DNA from: Prochlorococcus sp. AG-402-G22
GTDB lineage: Bacteria > Cyanobacteriota > Cyanobacteriia > PCC-6307 > Cyanobiaceae
Direction: 5' to 3'
Assembly: GCA_003217035.1 (NCBI GenBank)
Contig: QCHV01000003.1
Span: forward strand, 37,443 to 101,442
Length of the DNA: 64,000 nt
Shown here: positions 8,396 to 19,210 of the stretch, in pieces
Layout of the letters: each line of letters opens with the position of its first letter
Numbering within the stretch: the stretch's first letter is position 1
Made by a program: the position numbers and the translations under genes
Notes under the pieces: generated by a model
What the model was told of the DNA's origin: nothing
The model's database searches: none
What the model saw: only the letters and a program-made list of their open reading frames with translations

Positions 8396-9418
8396 CTAAC
8401 TTGACTTTAGTAAATTTATGGTTTGAGTTGGGAAAGCAAAATCAATTCCTTCCGCCTCAAAAGCTTTCATTATTTCTAAGTTAATTTCTTGCTGTGCACG
8501 CATTGCCAACAAATAGTCATTAGTTGGTATATAGTAGACCAATTCGAAGTCAAGACTAAAATTGCCAAATTCTATAAAGTGACACCTGTCAAATATTGCA
8601 TTCTCAGTAACATCAATAATTGATTTTATAATACCTGGAATCTTTTTCATTTTGGAATGGGGTGTTTCATATACTACCCCTAACTTATGAACCAACCTCC
8701 TGTTTTCCATCTCTGCATAGTTTGATATTACACCGTTAGTTAAATTGCTATTACTCATTACTATTACTTCGCCGTTAATACTCCTTAAGCGTGTAGATCT
8801 AACTCCAACTCTTTCAACCTTTGCCCAAATTCCATCTATATGAATAAACTGGCCGTTTTGGAATGGCTTATCTAATAATATTGTTATGTACTCGAAGAAT
8901 TCTTGAACAGGTTCTTTTAATGCCAGACCAGCACCTATTCCACCAGCACTAAGTATTGCCCATAAAGCAGCCATTTGAACACCCATATTTTGCAGATAGA
9001 ACACAGTCCCGACACTCCATATTGCAGCTCTAATCATTGGACTCAAAGATTTCAGCATCGTCGATACAGCAGGGTCATCTATTTTTGAACCCCAACCTTG
9101 AATTAGAGTTGATAGAACTCTGTTAACCAATCTAACTATTAGAAGTAAACATATTAATTTAGTCAGAGCAATAACTATGTTGCTGAGATCGTCCTCTATC
9201 TTTAGAGCTCGCCAAGCAATTGAAGCACTTATTATTAGTCCTAGTGGTTTAATTGTGTCAACTAGAACTTTTACTATATAGTCATCTGTTTTGTTTCTTG
9301 TTTTAGAAACAAGCTTGATTAAAGAATTTTTGGTTATTTTGGAGATCAGAAGCGTAGCAATCGAACCAATTAAAAATAATCCTCCTGCAGTTAAGAAATT
9401 TTTGTATAAGTCACTCAT
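8396..9418 (-). CDS. MscS-family mechanosensitive channel
   Basis: A 340-aa membrane protein. The N-terminal half has several transmembrane segments. The MscS pore and beta domain are recognisable: AILSAGGIGAGLALKEPVQEF near residue 155, then a cytoplasmic beta-domain (FIHIDGIWAKVERVGVRSTRLRS) and a soluble alpha/beta C-terminal domain. Such channels release osmolytes on hypo-osmotic shock. The ATG start lies immediately before the first hydrophobic stretch. Confidence 0.88.
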   Translation of the reverse strand: MSDLYKNFLTAGGLFLIGSIATLLISKITKNSLIKLVSKTRNKTDDYIVKVLVDTIKPLGLIISASIAWRALKIEDDLSNIVIALTKLICLLLIVRLVNRVLSTLIQGWGSKIDDPAVSTMLKSLSPMIRAAIWSVGTVFYLQNMGVQMAALWAILSAGGIGAGLALKEPVQEFFEYITILLDKPFQNGQFIHIDGIWAKVERVGVRSTRLRSINGEVIVMSNSNLTNGVISNYAEMENRRLVHKLGVVYETPHSKMKKIPGIIKSIIDVTENAIFDRCHFIEFGNFSLDFELVYYIPTNDYLLAMRAQQEINLEIMKAFEAEGIDFAFPTQTINLLKSS

Positions 9419-9494
9419 CCTTAGGAAAGCATATTCATACTACTTTTAGCCCAAAATAATTTATATGCTATAAATTTCAGCATAATCTTATAAA

Positions 9495-10142
9495 TTATGG
9501 TTGTTTATCCCCAAATTCCAATACTTTATAGCCCTTTTCTCTTTTTATAATCTCACTTATGTTCTTAAATATTTTTGTATTTGCAGACTTACATAATTCA
9601 AAAATTGCTGCTTCAGTTGTAGATATTGTGGCACCAGAGACCTCTAACCTCCTAATTGCAGTTTCATGATCAATGGTATTTCTGCTTGCGATTGAATCTA
9701 CAGGTATATATACTTTTGTGCCATTACAGATAAAGTCCAATGCAGTTTGAAGTATGCAAACATGTGTTTCTATTCCACAAATTATGAGATTACGAATATT
9801 ATATTTCTTTAGATCCTTTCTGAGTTCTCTGCAATTAAAACAACTAAAATCCATTTTTGAATAGACATTATATTTATTCTCATTTGCAATTAAATCTACT
9901 GTCTTTCCTAATTTATAGGGATTCTGTTCTGTCATATAGACATTCATCTCCATAAGATTAGAGCTGTCAATTAGTCTCTTTATGTTCCAAAGAATAACTT
10001 CTTTATTTTGTATTGATTTTATTAATTTTTCTTGAATGTCAACTACTAATAAGGCTGTATCGCTTGCCTTAATAACTAAATTGTTTCTATATTCAGGCTC
10101 TTTCCTTCTCACTCCTCTTAGTTTTATAAAGTTATTTACCAT
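9495..10142 (-). CDS. isochorismatase-family (cysteine) hydrolase
   Basis: A 215-aa cytoplasmic hydrolase. The catalytic triad of the isochorismatase/nicotinamidase/YcaC superfamily is visible: Asp in LLVVDIQEKL, Lys in VYSKMDF, and Cys in GIETHVCILQTALD. The VPVDSIASR segment and a C-terminal ...TTEAAIFEL are also typical of the YcaC-like branch. The substrate cannot be told. It is divergent from the fur-type gene, with about 170 nt between the starts. Confidence 0.85.
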   Translation of the reverse strand: MVNNFIKLRGVRRKEPEYRNNLVIKASDTALLVVDIQEKLIKSIQNKEVILWNIKRLIDSSNLMEMNVYMTEQNPYKLGKTVDLIANENKYNVYSKMDFSCFNCRELRKDLKKYNIRNLIICGIETHVCILQTALDFICNGTKVYIPVDSIASRNTIDHETAIRRLEVSGATISTTEAAIFELCKSANTKIFKNISEIIKREKGYKVLEFGDKQP

Positions 10143-10281
10143 TAGCTCTGTTGTTGTTCCTGTTTAGTATAGTCCTATTGATTACGACCGATTTCACCCT
10201 ATATTGATAGATTAATTTGGATTAAAATAAGAATTTTTACCTACCGAATAGCATTACCATAGCTCTCATTAGCTGTTATTA

Positions 10282-10303
10282 TTGAGAATGGACTGTTGAG
10301 AAT
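10282..10303 (+). promoter_or_regulatory. direct repeat upstream of the Fur-family gene
   Basis: Two copies of TTGAGAAT occur at 10282-10289 and 10296-10303, spaced 14 nt start to start, ending 6 nt before the proposed TTG start. TGAGAAT resembles half of a Fur-box 7-1-7 repeat, so autoregulation is plausible but not shown. Confidence 0.3.
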
Positions 10304-10309
10304 ATGTAA

Positions 10310-10756
10310 TTGAAAGCATCTTATTCAAAGGTCTCAACTCCGTTAGAGCTTGAATTACATCAACAGGGTAGAAGGCTTACACCTCAGAGAAAAAGGGTGC
10401 TTGACCTATTTCAAAGAATTGGGGGAGGGAAGCATTTAAGTGCAGAAGAAGTCCACGGGAAACTACTTCAATCCAAATCTCGAGTCTCATTGGCGACTGT
10501 CTATAGGACTTTACGTCTGCTAGTAAAAATGGGTTTTCTCAATGAACTAGAACTTAGCGAAGGAGGTCATAGATTTGAACTCCTAAGTCAGGATCACCCA
10601 GATCACCATCATTTAGTATGTGTTAATTGCGGCAGGACAGAAGAATTTGAAAGCGAGCAGGTTGTTCTGGTGGGTAAGCAAGCTGCTGAAAAAGAAGGGT
10701 TTAAATTACTAGAGTCAACTTTGAATGTCAGGGCAATATGTCCTAAATGCCTTTGA
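10310..10756 (+). CDS. fur: Fur-family metal-responsive regulator
   Basis: A 148-aa repressor of the Fur/PerR/Zur family. The winged-helix DNA-binding domain covers RLTPQRKRVLDLFQ to SLATVYRTLRLLVKMGFL (residues 20-75). The dimerisation/metal domain has the DHPDHHHLVCVNCGRTEEF cluster of His and CxxC, and a second CPKC at the C-terminus for structural zinc. The start is TTG at 10310; no in-frame ATG gives a complete N-terminus. Which metal it senses (Fe, Zn or Mn) is not decided by sequence; the symbol is for the family. Confidence 0.85.
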   Translation: MKASYSKVSTPLELELHQQGRRLTPQRKRVLDLFQRIGGGKHLSAEEVHGKLLQSKSRVSLATVYRTLRLLVKMGFLNELELSEGGHRFELLSQDHPDHHHLVCVNCGRTEEFESEQVVLVGKQAAEKEGFKLLESTLNVRAICPKCL

Positions 10757-10788
10757 GAAACATTTTCTTATTAAACCCAATAATTGCT

Positions 10789-11736
10789 TTAATTTAGTGA
10801 GCCGCCACAACTTGAACCACTGCCAGCAGTGCAACCAAAACAATGCTCTGCAACGGCTATAGGCATCCCTTCAAACTTTACTTTTTCTTTTAAGAGCTCT
10901 TTTAGTGAATAAGGCTTAGTTGTATTTATATACCTTAATTGTTGATTGAAATCACAGTCAAAAATATACCCTTGCCAATCTACACTTATAGTTTCAAGGC
11001 ACATTATTGAATCTAGATTTGAGGAATTATAGTTATCTTTTAAAAGTGACTTGTATGAAATTAACTTGCCTTCTATATCTAATTGAGTGGCGAATCTCTT
11101 TATTGGCATATTAGTGATTACTAATAATTTATTGAATCTAATTCCATGCCTTTTTAAGAGTTCTTCTTTATATATTTCTTGAAGCCCTGATTGAGAAGGT
11201 GGTAAGCTATCACCTTGAGGATTGTAAACTAAGTCTAGTTCTAATCCACTTTCTATAAGGCCATAACCTAGTTTATTTAATATTTTTAAAGCCTCAATGC
11301 TTTTTTGGAATACTCCCCTTCCTCTTTGATGGTCAACATTACCCTCTTCATAACATGGAAGAGAAGCAATGATCTTTATTTTATTTTCAGCCAGGAATTC
11401 TGGAAGATAAATATAATTTGGCTCCAATAATATAGTTAGGTTACACCTGTCAATTATCTGAATATTTAATCCTTTTGTATTTAAAATTAGTTCTTTGAAA
11501 CCAGGATGCATTTCAGGGGCACCTCCTGTAATATCTAGGGTTTTTAGTTTATACTCTTTCAGTATCTCAGGTATTAATGAAATTGTTTCATTGGCCATCA
11601 TTTCAGTCCTACTTGGACTTGCATCTACATGACAATGCTTACAGGCTTGATTGCATTTGTAACCAAGATTGACTTGTAGAATAGAAGGTTTCTTTTTTAG
11701 GACTTGTGGGAAGTTAATCTTTTTATTTTCTCTAAT
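10789..11736 (-). CDS. arsS: ArsS-like radical SAM protein (DUF3641), start codon unclear
   Basis: The radical SAM cluster motif CNQACKHC lies at 11623-11646, followed by HVDASPSRTEMM and the SAM-binding TLDITGGAPEMHP. The C-terminus has HCFGCTAGSGSSCGGSL, typical of arsenosugar-biosynthesis ArsS/DUF3641 proteins. The first in-frame ATG (11599-11601) lies downstream of the cluster and cannot be the start. The frame is open up to 11751 but has no ATG, GTG or TTG there, only ATT and ATA. I place the start at the ATT at 11734-11736; ATT at 11716-11718 or 11743-11745 and ATA at 11740-11742 are alternatives. ArsM, the usual partner, is not adjacent, so the arsenosugar role is by family only. Confidence 0.82.
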   Translation of the reverse strand: MRENKKINFPQVLKKKPSILQVNLGYKCNQACKHCHVDASPSRTEMMANETISLIPEILKEYKLKTLDITGGAPEMHPGFKELILNTKGLNIQIIDRCNLTILLEPNYIYLPEFLAENKIKIIASLPCYEEGNVDHQRGRGVFQKSIEALKILNKLGYGLIESGLELDLVYNPQGDSLPPSQSGLQEIYKEELLKRHGIRFNKLLVITNMPIKRFATQLDIEGKLISYKSLLKDNYNSSNLDSIMCLETISVDWQGYIFDCDFNQQLRYINTTKPYSLKELLKEKVKFEGMPIAVAEHCFGCTAGSGSSCGGSLN

Positions 11737-11797
11737 GTATATAATAGAACTTTATCTAAAGATTATCAAAGATATGTTATATTTTAAGCTTATTGCT

Positions 11798-13012
11798 TTA
11801 TTTAATCTGATTGCTTCTAAGCCTGGAAAGTCTCTTGAACCATTCTATATACTCATCGGGCCCACCTTTCATTATTAAATCAAATTTCAAGTAATCATCT
11901 GAGTCAGTTATGCCTTTAGTCCCATTCCTAATTGAAGGCCTATAGACCTCTCCATGACTACTATCAACAAAAATAACCTTGTTTTTTATATTGTATCTTT
12001 CCCCTAGTTTCTGTATTAACGTAAGAAAACCTCTGTCACTGCCTCCTCTCAGAGACTTAACCCCAAGGCAATCTTTATATGATGTAACTGTATCGCCCAC
12101 GCCAACTATTGTTGGCATATCAGATCTAGGTACTGTGCTTATTATTTTTTCAATGCAATTATCTATAGAGCCTGAAGATGACCTTACATTGTAACTTTCT
12201 CCAAAAGGTGCAACGCCTTTCTTTGAATATATGAATTTGTTTAATAGAACTATTAGTCCACATTGCTTCAGTGCTCCTTTAACTATTAATTGAATATCTG
12301 TTGTACCTATGTCACCAGGCTTGGCATACTTACTTATTTCTTTGGATCCATCTGTCCCTAGATTGGGTGAAATGTGTAAATGAAATGAATCATTTAGACC
12401 TTGAGCTTTTGCGAGCAATATAATCTGATTCATTATATTTTCGATCATTACCTGCAGACCCTTCTGAAGTTTTAAATCTCCATTTACTAAACTAAATAAA
12501 CCATTTAGATTTATTGCTGGTGAGAACCTAGTATCACAAATTGAAAGTTGGAGCTGGCTATTTAAATCGTTATCTTTTAGCCATGGAATAAGACATTTTA
12601 ATTCTTTCTTCATTAATGATTTCATCATAATTGGGACTTCTTTCAGGAAATCAATTTCTTTACTTGTCAAACCTGGCAAACTTGTATTTCCATAATTGTC
12701 TTGATATTCAATACCACAAGCTGCAAGCCCAGGTAGATATAAACCTTTTTGCTTAATTATATTCTTGTCTTCAATAGCTCTTTCAATAATTCTATTTACA
12801 CCTCTATAGCCTTCGTGCTCACCACAAGTAAGAACAGCAAATTCGTTTTTGAGTTTTGAAACGGCTTCAACGTAGGACTTGTCAATTTTCCTCTGTAGTG
12901 GGTCTTTAACTAAGGGTATGCAGACTCCATCTATGTCTTGCACTATTAACAAATCCCTTTCTAGTAGTAATTCATCTAGTTGTTTTAGAGACTCTTTACT
13001 TATGTGAGCCAT
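11798..13012 (-). CDS. stpA: glucosylglycerol 3-phosphatase (GGPP/StpA family)
   Basis: A 404-aa HAD-like phosphatase. It has the nucleophile motif VQDIDGVCIPLVKDP at about residue 25, GEHEGYRGVNRIIERA, KGLYLPGLAACGIEYQD, the segment SPNLGTDG, and a C-terminal VGVGDTVTSY, RGGSDRGFL, VDSSHGEV. These match my recollection of cyanobacterial StpA/GgpP, which removes phosphate from glucosylglycerol-phosphate to release the osmolyte. The synthase ggpS is not in the window. The divergent neighbour is GpsA-like, which would fit supply of glycerol-3-phosphate. Confidence 0.8.
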   Translation of the reverse strand: MAHISKESLKQLDELLLERDLLIVQDIDGVCIPLVKDPLQRKIDKSYVEAVSKLKNEFAVLTCGEHEGYRGVNRIIERAIEDKNIIKQKGLYLPGLAACGIEYQDNYGNTSLPGLTSKEIDFLKEVPIMMKSLMKKELKCLIPWLKDNDLNSQLQLSICDTRFSPAINLNGLFSLVNGDLKLQKGLQVMIENIMNQIILLAKAQGLNDSFHLHISPNLGTDGSKEISKYAKPGDIGTTDIQLIVKGALKQCGLIVLLNKFIYSKKGVAPFGESYNVRSSSGSIDNCIEKIISTVPRSDMPTIVGVGDTVTSYKDCLGVKSLRGGSDRGFLTLIQKLGERYNIKNKVIFVDSSHGEVYRPSIRNGTKGITDSDDYLKFDLIMKGGPDEYIEWFKRLSRLRSNQIK

Positions 13013-13240
13013 TATAATTTTCCTTGGAAATAGGCCGTACTTTTATGCTAGCCATTGCTTACATATTAACCTTTATAAACCAATATAAAAAAACCAAGAT
13101 TAGCAATATCTACTTTACTTCAATAATTCTTGTGTTTGACTGTGGTGTATTGCAAATATATTTAAGCTATAGTTAAAATTATATTGGAGTTATCTATTTG
13201 GAATTTGGACTTTCAAGGTCCAGTTTTCACAAAGTAGTAT

Positions 13241-14770
13241 ATGAGGAACAGTTTTTTTGTAACTGCCAATAATAAACGTAGTATTGCTTCAAGAATTAAG
13301 CAGTTATCAGAGGGAAAGGTGGGCTTTTATAGTGTTGGACTTTACCCAGCATCCCTTGCTTATAACTCTGCAATGCAGTCTGATGGATCAAGACTTTTGT
13401 TGGCACCTAGAGAGGGAAGGAAGCTTTTAGGTGCATTTACAATGGGAAGCCTTCAAGAGATGGATAGTAAACATATCAACAAAATGAAAGAGATGGCTAC
13501 TCATACAGAGAAGGGAGAAATCATTTTAAATAATCTTGAATATTTGTTGATGAATTGTGAGGTAGTTTTATTAAGTTCAAATAGCAATTATGTGGAAAAT
13601 GATTTAAAGCAGGCTTGCAAGCTTAGGCAAAAGTTAAATAGACAAAATGTCGTTATAGGATGTCTTGTGGGTTCTTTCTGTCACGATCAATCGTCAGCTA
13701 AGTCTTATTTATTATGCCAAAAAGAGCCCAATCTTGCATTCTTCTCTGGCTTTCACCGTCATTCAGCATTAAGGAATCCATTAGATAGCTTCACGGCAAA
13801 TTTTTGTCATCCAGATGCACTTACTGCCCTCTTAGGTGCTCAATTGATAGATAAAATTTCTCCAAATATACAGGTAATACCTGGTATACACAATGTTGAA
13901 GGACAATATATTAAAGCTGCAAAGAATATCTCTTCAATTTTTGCGGGATTTGCTCATACTTATCATAAAGATAATCCAGGCTTATTGCCTTCTTTGCTTA
14001 CTTTACTTTTGGATCAATGTCTAGATCAGGCAGCAACAGTTGCGATGAGTATAAAAGATAGAAAAAGGTTGTATTCTGATCAACTTTTCCCAATCACTGA
14101 ACTTGGATACGGTGTTCAATTAATAGAAGCAGCTTTAGTAAGGAATGGTGATATGCATCAAGTTAGAGATCATACATTCTCTCAATTAACAGCAATGGTT
14201 GCTGATGTAAAAGGGAGCATGATGCTACCTCAAGCTGGTCAGCCCACGAGGAATTTTCAGGTTGGCCAAATAATGGCAAAAAAAATTATTGAATTAAAGA
14301 GGTGTCCATTAGATATTAGCGAGCTTATTCATTGGTGTGAATCTTTTGAATTAAAGAGAGGAGGTTTGGAGGGGATAACATCCTTGCAATATTGGCCTGA
14401 GATACTTAGAGACTACTCAATTCCAGTACAAGATTCTTCGATGATTAATTTGCTCTACTTTAGTATTTTTGGCGATAATATACAGAAAGAACTTGCCTAT
14501 AAAATTTTAACAAATAGTAGAGAACTTACTAGTTTCTGTAGGGAATCTGTAAAGCCAGAAGGAGAGCAGAAATTTTCCAAAGTTTTAGACTTGGCTTTGA
14601 AAAATAAAACCAACTCTGAAGCTCTTGATCTGATTGTAAGCTCTATAGAGGAAAATAATATTGACAGCTTTAAGTTTGAACAGCTAATTGTAAATACAAA
14701 TATATCTAACGAAGATAATTTACCACCATCACTCAAGTTAATTGAATTAATAAAGAAGGATCTTATATAA
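13241..14770 (+). CDS. GpsA-like dehydrogenase family protein (weak assignment)
   Basis: A 509-aa soluble protein. The N-terminal 180 residues look like an alpha/beta domain (KVGFYSVGLYPASLAYNSAM, VVLLSSNSNYVENDL). The middle has QVIPGIHNVEGQYIKAAKNISSIFAGF (about residues 205-235), which resembles the conserved helix with catalytic Lys of NAD-dependent glycerol-3-phosphate dehydrogenase (GpsA: GGxLKNVxAIAxG). I see no clean GxGxxG motif, and the C-terminal 130 residues have no match I know. It is divergent from stpA and followed by a sugar-kinase-like gene, so glycerol-3-phosphate supply for glucosylglycerol is a reasonable guess only. Confidence 0.55.
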   Translation: MRNSFFVTANNKRSIASRIKQLSEGKVGFYSVGLYPASLAYNSAMQSDGSRLLLAPREGRKLLGAFTMGSLQEMDSKHINKMKEMATHTEKGEIILNNLEYLLMNCEVVLLSSNSNYVENDLKQACKLRQKLNRQNVVIGCLVGSFCHDQSSAKSYLLCQKEPNLAFFSGFHRHSALRNPLDSFTANFCHPDALTALLGAQLIDKISPNIQVIPGIHNVEGQYIKAAKNISSIFAGFAHTYHKDNPGLLPSLLTLLLDQCLDQAATVAMSIKDRKRLYSDQLFPITELGYGVQLIEAALVRNGDMHQVRDHTFSQLTAMVADVKGSMMLPQAGQPTRNFQVGQIMAKKIIELKRCPLDISELIHWCESFELKRGGLEGITSLQYWPEILRDYSIPVQDSSMINLLYFSIFGDNIQKELAYKILTNSRELTSFCRESVKPEGEQKFSKVLDLALKNKTNSEALDLIVSSIEENNIDSFKFEQLIVNTNISNEDNLPPSLKLIELIKKDLI

Positions 14771-14930
14771 AATAATCAGAACTGTTAGTTATCAAAGCTT
14801 CTCTAGCGATATGCTCCTTGAATCTATTTAAGAAATAATCGTTACGAATATATTTTCTATTTTTTTTAGTTTTATGCTGACCATATTGATGTATTATTAA
14901 CTTACCAAATGTTTTTGCGTACTTAAGTTC
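14763..14930 (-). pseudogene. coding-like minus-strand frame without a start (remnant or unannotated small gene)
   Basis: The gap between the GpsA-like and kinase genes holds an uninterrupted minus-strand frame of 56 codons, ending at a TAA at 14763-14765. It reads ...KYAKTFGKLIIHQYGQHKTK and ...KEHIAREALITNSSDYF. The composition is protein-like (basic, aromatic), and such a long open stretch is unlikely by chance at this AT content. There is no usable in-frame ATG, GTG or TTG before the conserved-looking part; the frame continues into the kinase gene, antisense, to a stop near 15044. It may be a gene fragment. Family not recognised. Confidence 0.3.
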
Positions 14931-16076
14931 TTGATGGAGTTCGAGCTTCGAAAATTGAATTATATTGCTAATTCTTTTATAGGTAAAAGCGACAGTATGA
15001 ATATTGAGAAGATTAATTCGGGGAATATAAATCAGACATTCTTAGTAAAATATAACCAAGGTAAAGACCATTATAAACTTATATTGCAGTCAATAAATAC
15101 AAAAATATTTGATGACCCAATCTCATTAATTCATAACCATGTTAATTTTCTTTCTTTTATAGAAAAAAGGAGACTTAACCTTGGAAAGATAAGAGAAAAT
15201 GAGCCTTCTTACCCTGGTTTGATTTACAATAAAGTTACTGAAAAACCTTGGTTGGAATTTGAAAGTATGTTTTGGAGGGCAATCGAATATGTACCAAACT
15301 CCATTTGCTTCGAAACAACCACTTCTACTTTGATGGCATACCAGGTTGGATCTTTCCTTTCTCTATTTCATAGGCAAACAAGAAACTTTCCTTTAAATCA
15401 TTTGAAGCCTGTTCTCAAAGGCTTTCATTCATTAGAAAAATATTTTTACAACTATGATCAATCCCTAGATAGACAATCGAATGCTATATATAGGCCAAGT
15501 ACTCTTAAGTCTAGGGAAGATAGTATTATTGATTTTATAGACTCAAATAGAAACCATTATAAGGATTTAGTAGATTTAGCAGATTCTTATAAGTTAACCC
15601 AGTGTCTTATTCACGGAGATACCAAGTTAAGTAATTTTCTGTTTGCAAAACCAGGGAATAAAATTATTTCGTTAATTGACTTGGATACAATACACTCAGG
15701 TTACTTAGTACATGACCTGGCAGACTGTATTAGATCTTGCTGTAATAAGGCAGGAGAATCTCCTGATAATCTAAATAGTGTAGGTTTTGATATTAAAATG
15801 TTTGATCACTTTATACAAGGCTATCTTTCTAAAAGCAAAGGATCTTTATCCCATAGTGATTTTATTAATTTACCTTATTCTGTAGCGAGTATATGTTTTG
15901 AGTTGTGCCTTAGATTTTTTACTGACCATATTTGTGGAGATGTTTATTTCAACACTAGCTTCCCTGGTCAGAATCTATATAGAGCAGAAGTTCAGCTTAA
16001 ACTTGTCAATGATATTCAAGCCCAGAGCCATTCTTTGGTAAGCATCGTTCGTAAATCCTTGTCAAAGCATTGCTGA
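14931..16076 (+). CDS. APH/NahK-like phosphotransferase (kinase)
   Basis: A 381-aa kinase of the aminoglycoside phosphotransferase/homoserine kinase fold. The N-lobe contains INSGNINQTFLV and LILQSINTKIFDDP, the latter typical of N-acetylhexosamine 1-kinase-like (NahK) proteins. The catalytic loop is CLIHGDTKLSNFLF (about residue 225) and the Mg-binding motif is ISLIDLDTI (about 245). Both ATG codons at 14931 and 14934 are possible starts. A sugar or sugar-alcohol substrate is likely from the subfamily. It follows the GpsA-like gene on the same strand after a 160-nt gap. Confidence 0.75.
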   Translation: MMEFELRKLNYIANSFIGKSDSMNIEKINSGNINQTFLVKYNQGKDHYKLILQSINTKIFDDPISLIHNHVNFLSFIEKRRLNLGKIRENEPSYPGLIYNKVTEKPWLEFESMFWRAIEYVPNSICFETTTSTLMAYQVGSFLSLFHRQTRNFPLNHLKPVLKGFHSLEKYFYNYDQSLDRQSNAIYRPSTLKSREDSIIDFIDSNRNHYKDLVDLADSYKLTQCLIHGDTKLSNFLFAKPGNKIISLIDLDTIHSGYLVHDLADCIRSCCNKAGESPDNLNSVGFDIKMFDHFIQGYLSKSKGSLSHSDFINLPYSVASICFELCLRFFTDHICGDVYFNTSFPGQNLYRAEVQLKLVNDIQAQSHSLVSIVRKSLSKHC

Positions 16077-16160
16077 ATTTAATTAATAATGATTCCAACA
16101 AGTTTACAGTAGTTTTGTTTTGCTATTAACCTTTTAAAGATTACTCTTTTTGATTCTAAA

Positions 16161-18222
<2,062 letters not shown>

Positions 18223-18237
18223 TTAAATCAACAATAT

Positions 18238-19131
18238 ATGGCTCTAATACTTCCACGTAGTTATCACAAAATTTCTTCTGTGGAGAAGAACCATATTTCA
18301 TGGATAGAACCTGAACTTGCAGAGAGGCAGGACATTAGACCATTAAGAATTGGCATACTAAATATTATGCCTTTAGGTAAGCAATATGAATTCAATCTTT
18401 TGCACCCTCTTGGCTTATCGCCCCTCCAAATTGAGCCTATATGGATTCGATTGAAGTCTCATAGTTATAGGACATGGGACCTTTCTCACCTCGATAACCT
18501 ATATGTTGAATGGGAAAAAGCTATGACACCAGTTCCATTAGATGGTTTGATTATTACAGGTGCACCTGTGGAACACCTGCCTTTCGATGAAGTTAAATAT
18601 TGGCCAGAACTAGTAAGCTTAATTGATGATGCCAGAGAGAAATGTGCGAGTACATTAGGTCTGTGCTGGGCAGGCTTCGCTTTGGCTTATTTGGCAGGGG
18701 TTGATAAGAAAGTTTTCAAGAAAAAATTATTTGGGATTTATCCGATGAAAAGCCTTGTGCCAGGCCACTCCATTATGGGTACGCAAGATGATACTTTTAT
18801 TTGCCCTCAAAGTAGGCATGCTGGACTTCCAGATGAAGCGATGGAAGATGCTCAAAGGCAAGGTCGCTTGAAGTTACTGTCTTATGGAGAGAAGGTTGGC
18901 TATACAATTTTTGAGACTACTGATCAAAGGCAATTAATGCATCTTGGCCATCCTGAGTACAATGTATCTAGAATAATTTCAGAAATGGAAAGAGATAAAC
19001 AGAGAGGAGATGTCCCTCCTCCAGAGAATTTTGAAGCAAATAATCCCAATACTTCATGGAGATCACATCGGAATTTACTTTTCCAACAATGGCTATGGTT
19101 TTGTTATCAGAGAGTAAGCTTAAATTACTAA
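18238..19131 (+). CDS. metA: homoserine O-acyltransferase (MetA), probably acetyl-CoA-using
   Basis: A 297-aa MetA family enzyme with the catalytic Cys in TLGLCWAGFALAY (about residue 142), the His of QSRHAGLP, and HLGHPEYNVSRI. The acyl-CoA-selecting segment reads TGAPVEHLPF. In this family Glu at this position goes with acetyl-CoA and Gly (E. coli TGAPLG) with succinyl-CoA, so acetyl transfer is likely. This fits the adjacent O-acetylhomoserine sulfhydrylase. The ATG follows the metY stop by 15 nt. Confidence 0.93.
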   Translation: MALILPRSYHKISSVEKNHISWIEPELAERQDIRPLRIGILNIMPLGKQYEFNLLHPLGLSPLQIEPIWIRLKSHSYRTWDLSHLDNLYVEWEKAMTPVPLDGLIITGAPVEHLPFDEVKYWPELVSLIDDAREKCASTLGLCWAGFALAYLAGVDKKVFKKKLFGIYPMKSLVPGHSIMGTQDDTFICPQSRHAGLPDEAMEDAQRQGRLKLLSYGEKVGYTIFETTDQRQLMHLGHPEYNVSRIISEMERDKQRGDVPPPENFEANNPNTSWRSHRNLLFQQWLWFCYQRVSLNY

Positions 19132-19210
19132 TAATTGATTTTAATATTTTTGGAGAAGTCTAACTTTTCCTTTTTCTGGAAATTTTAATTATGATTATCA
19201 GTTCCTAATA

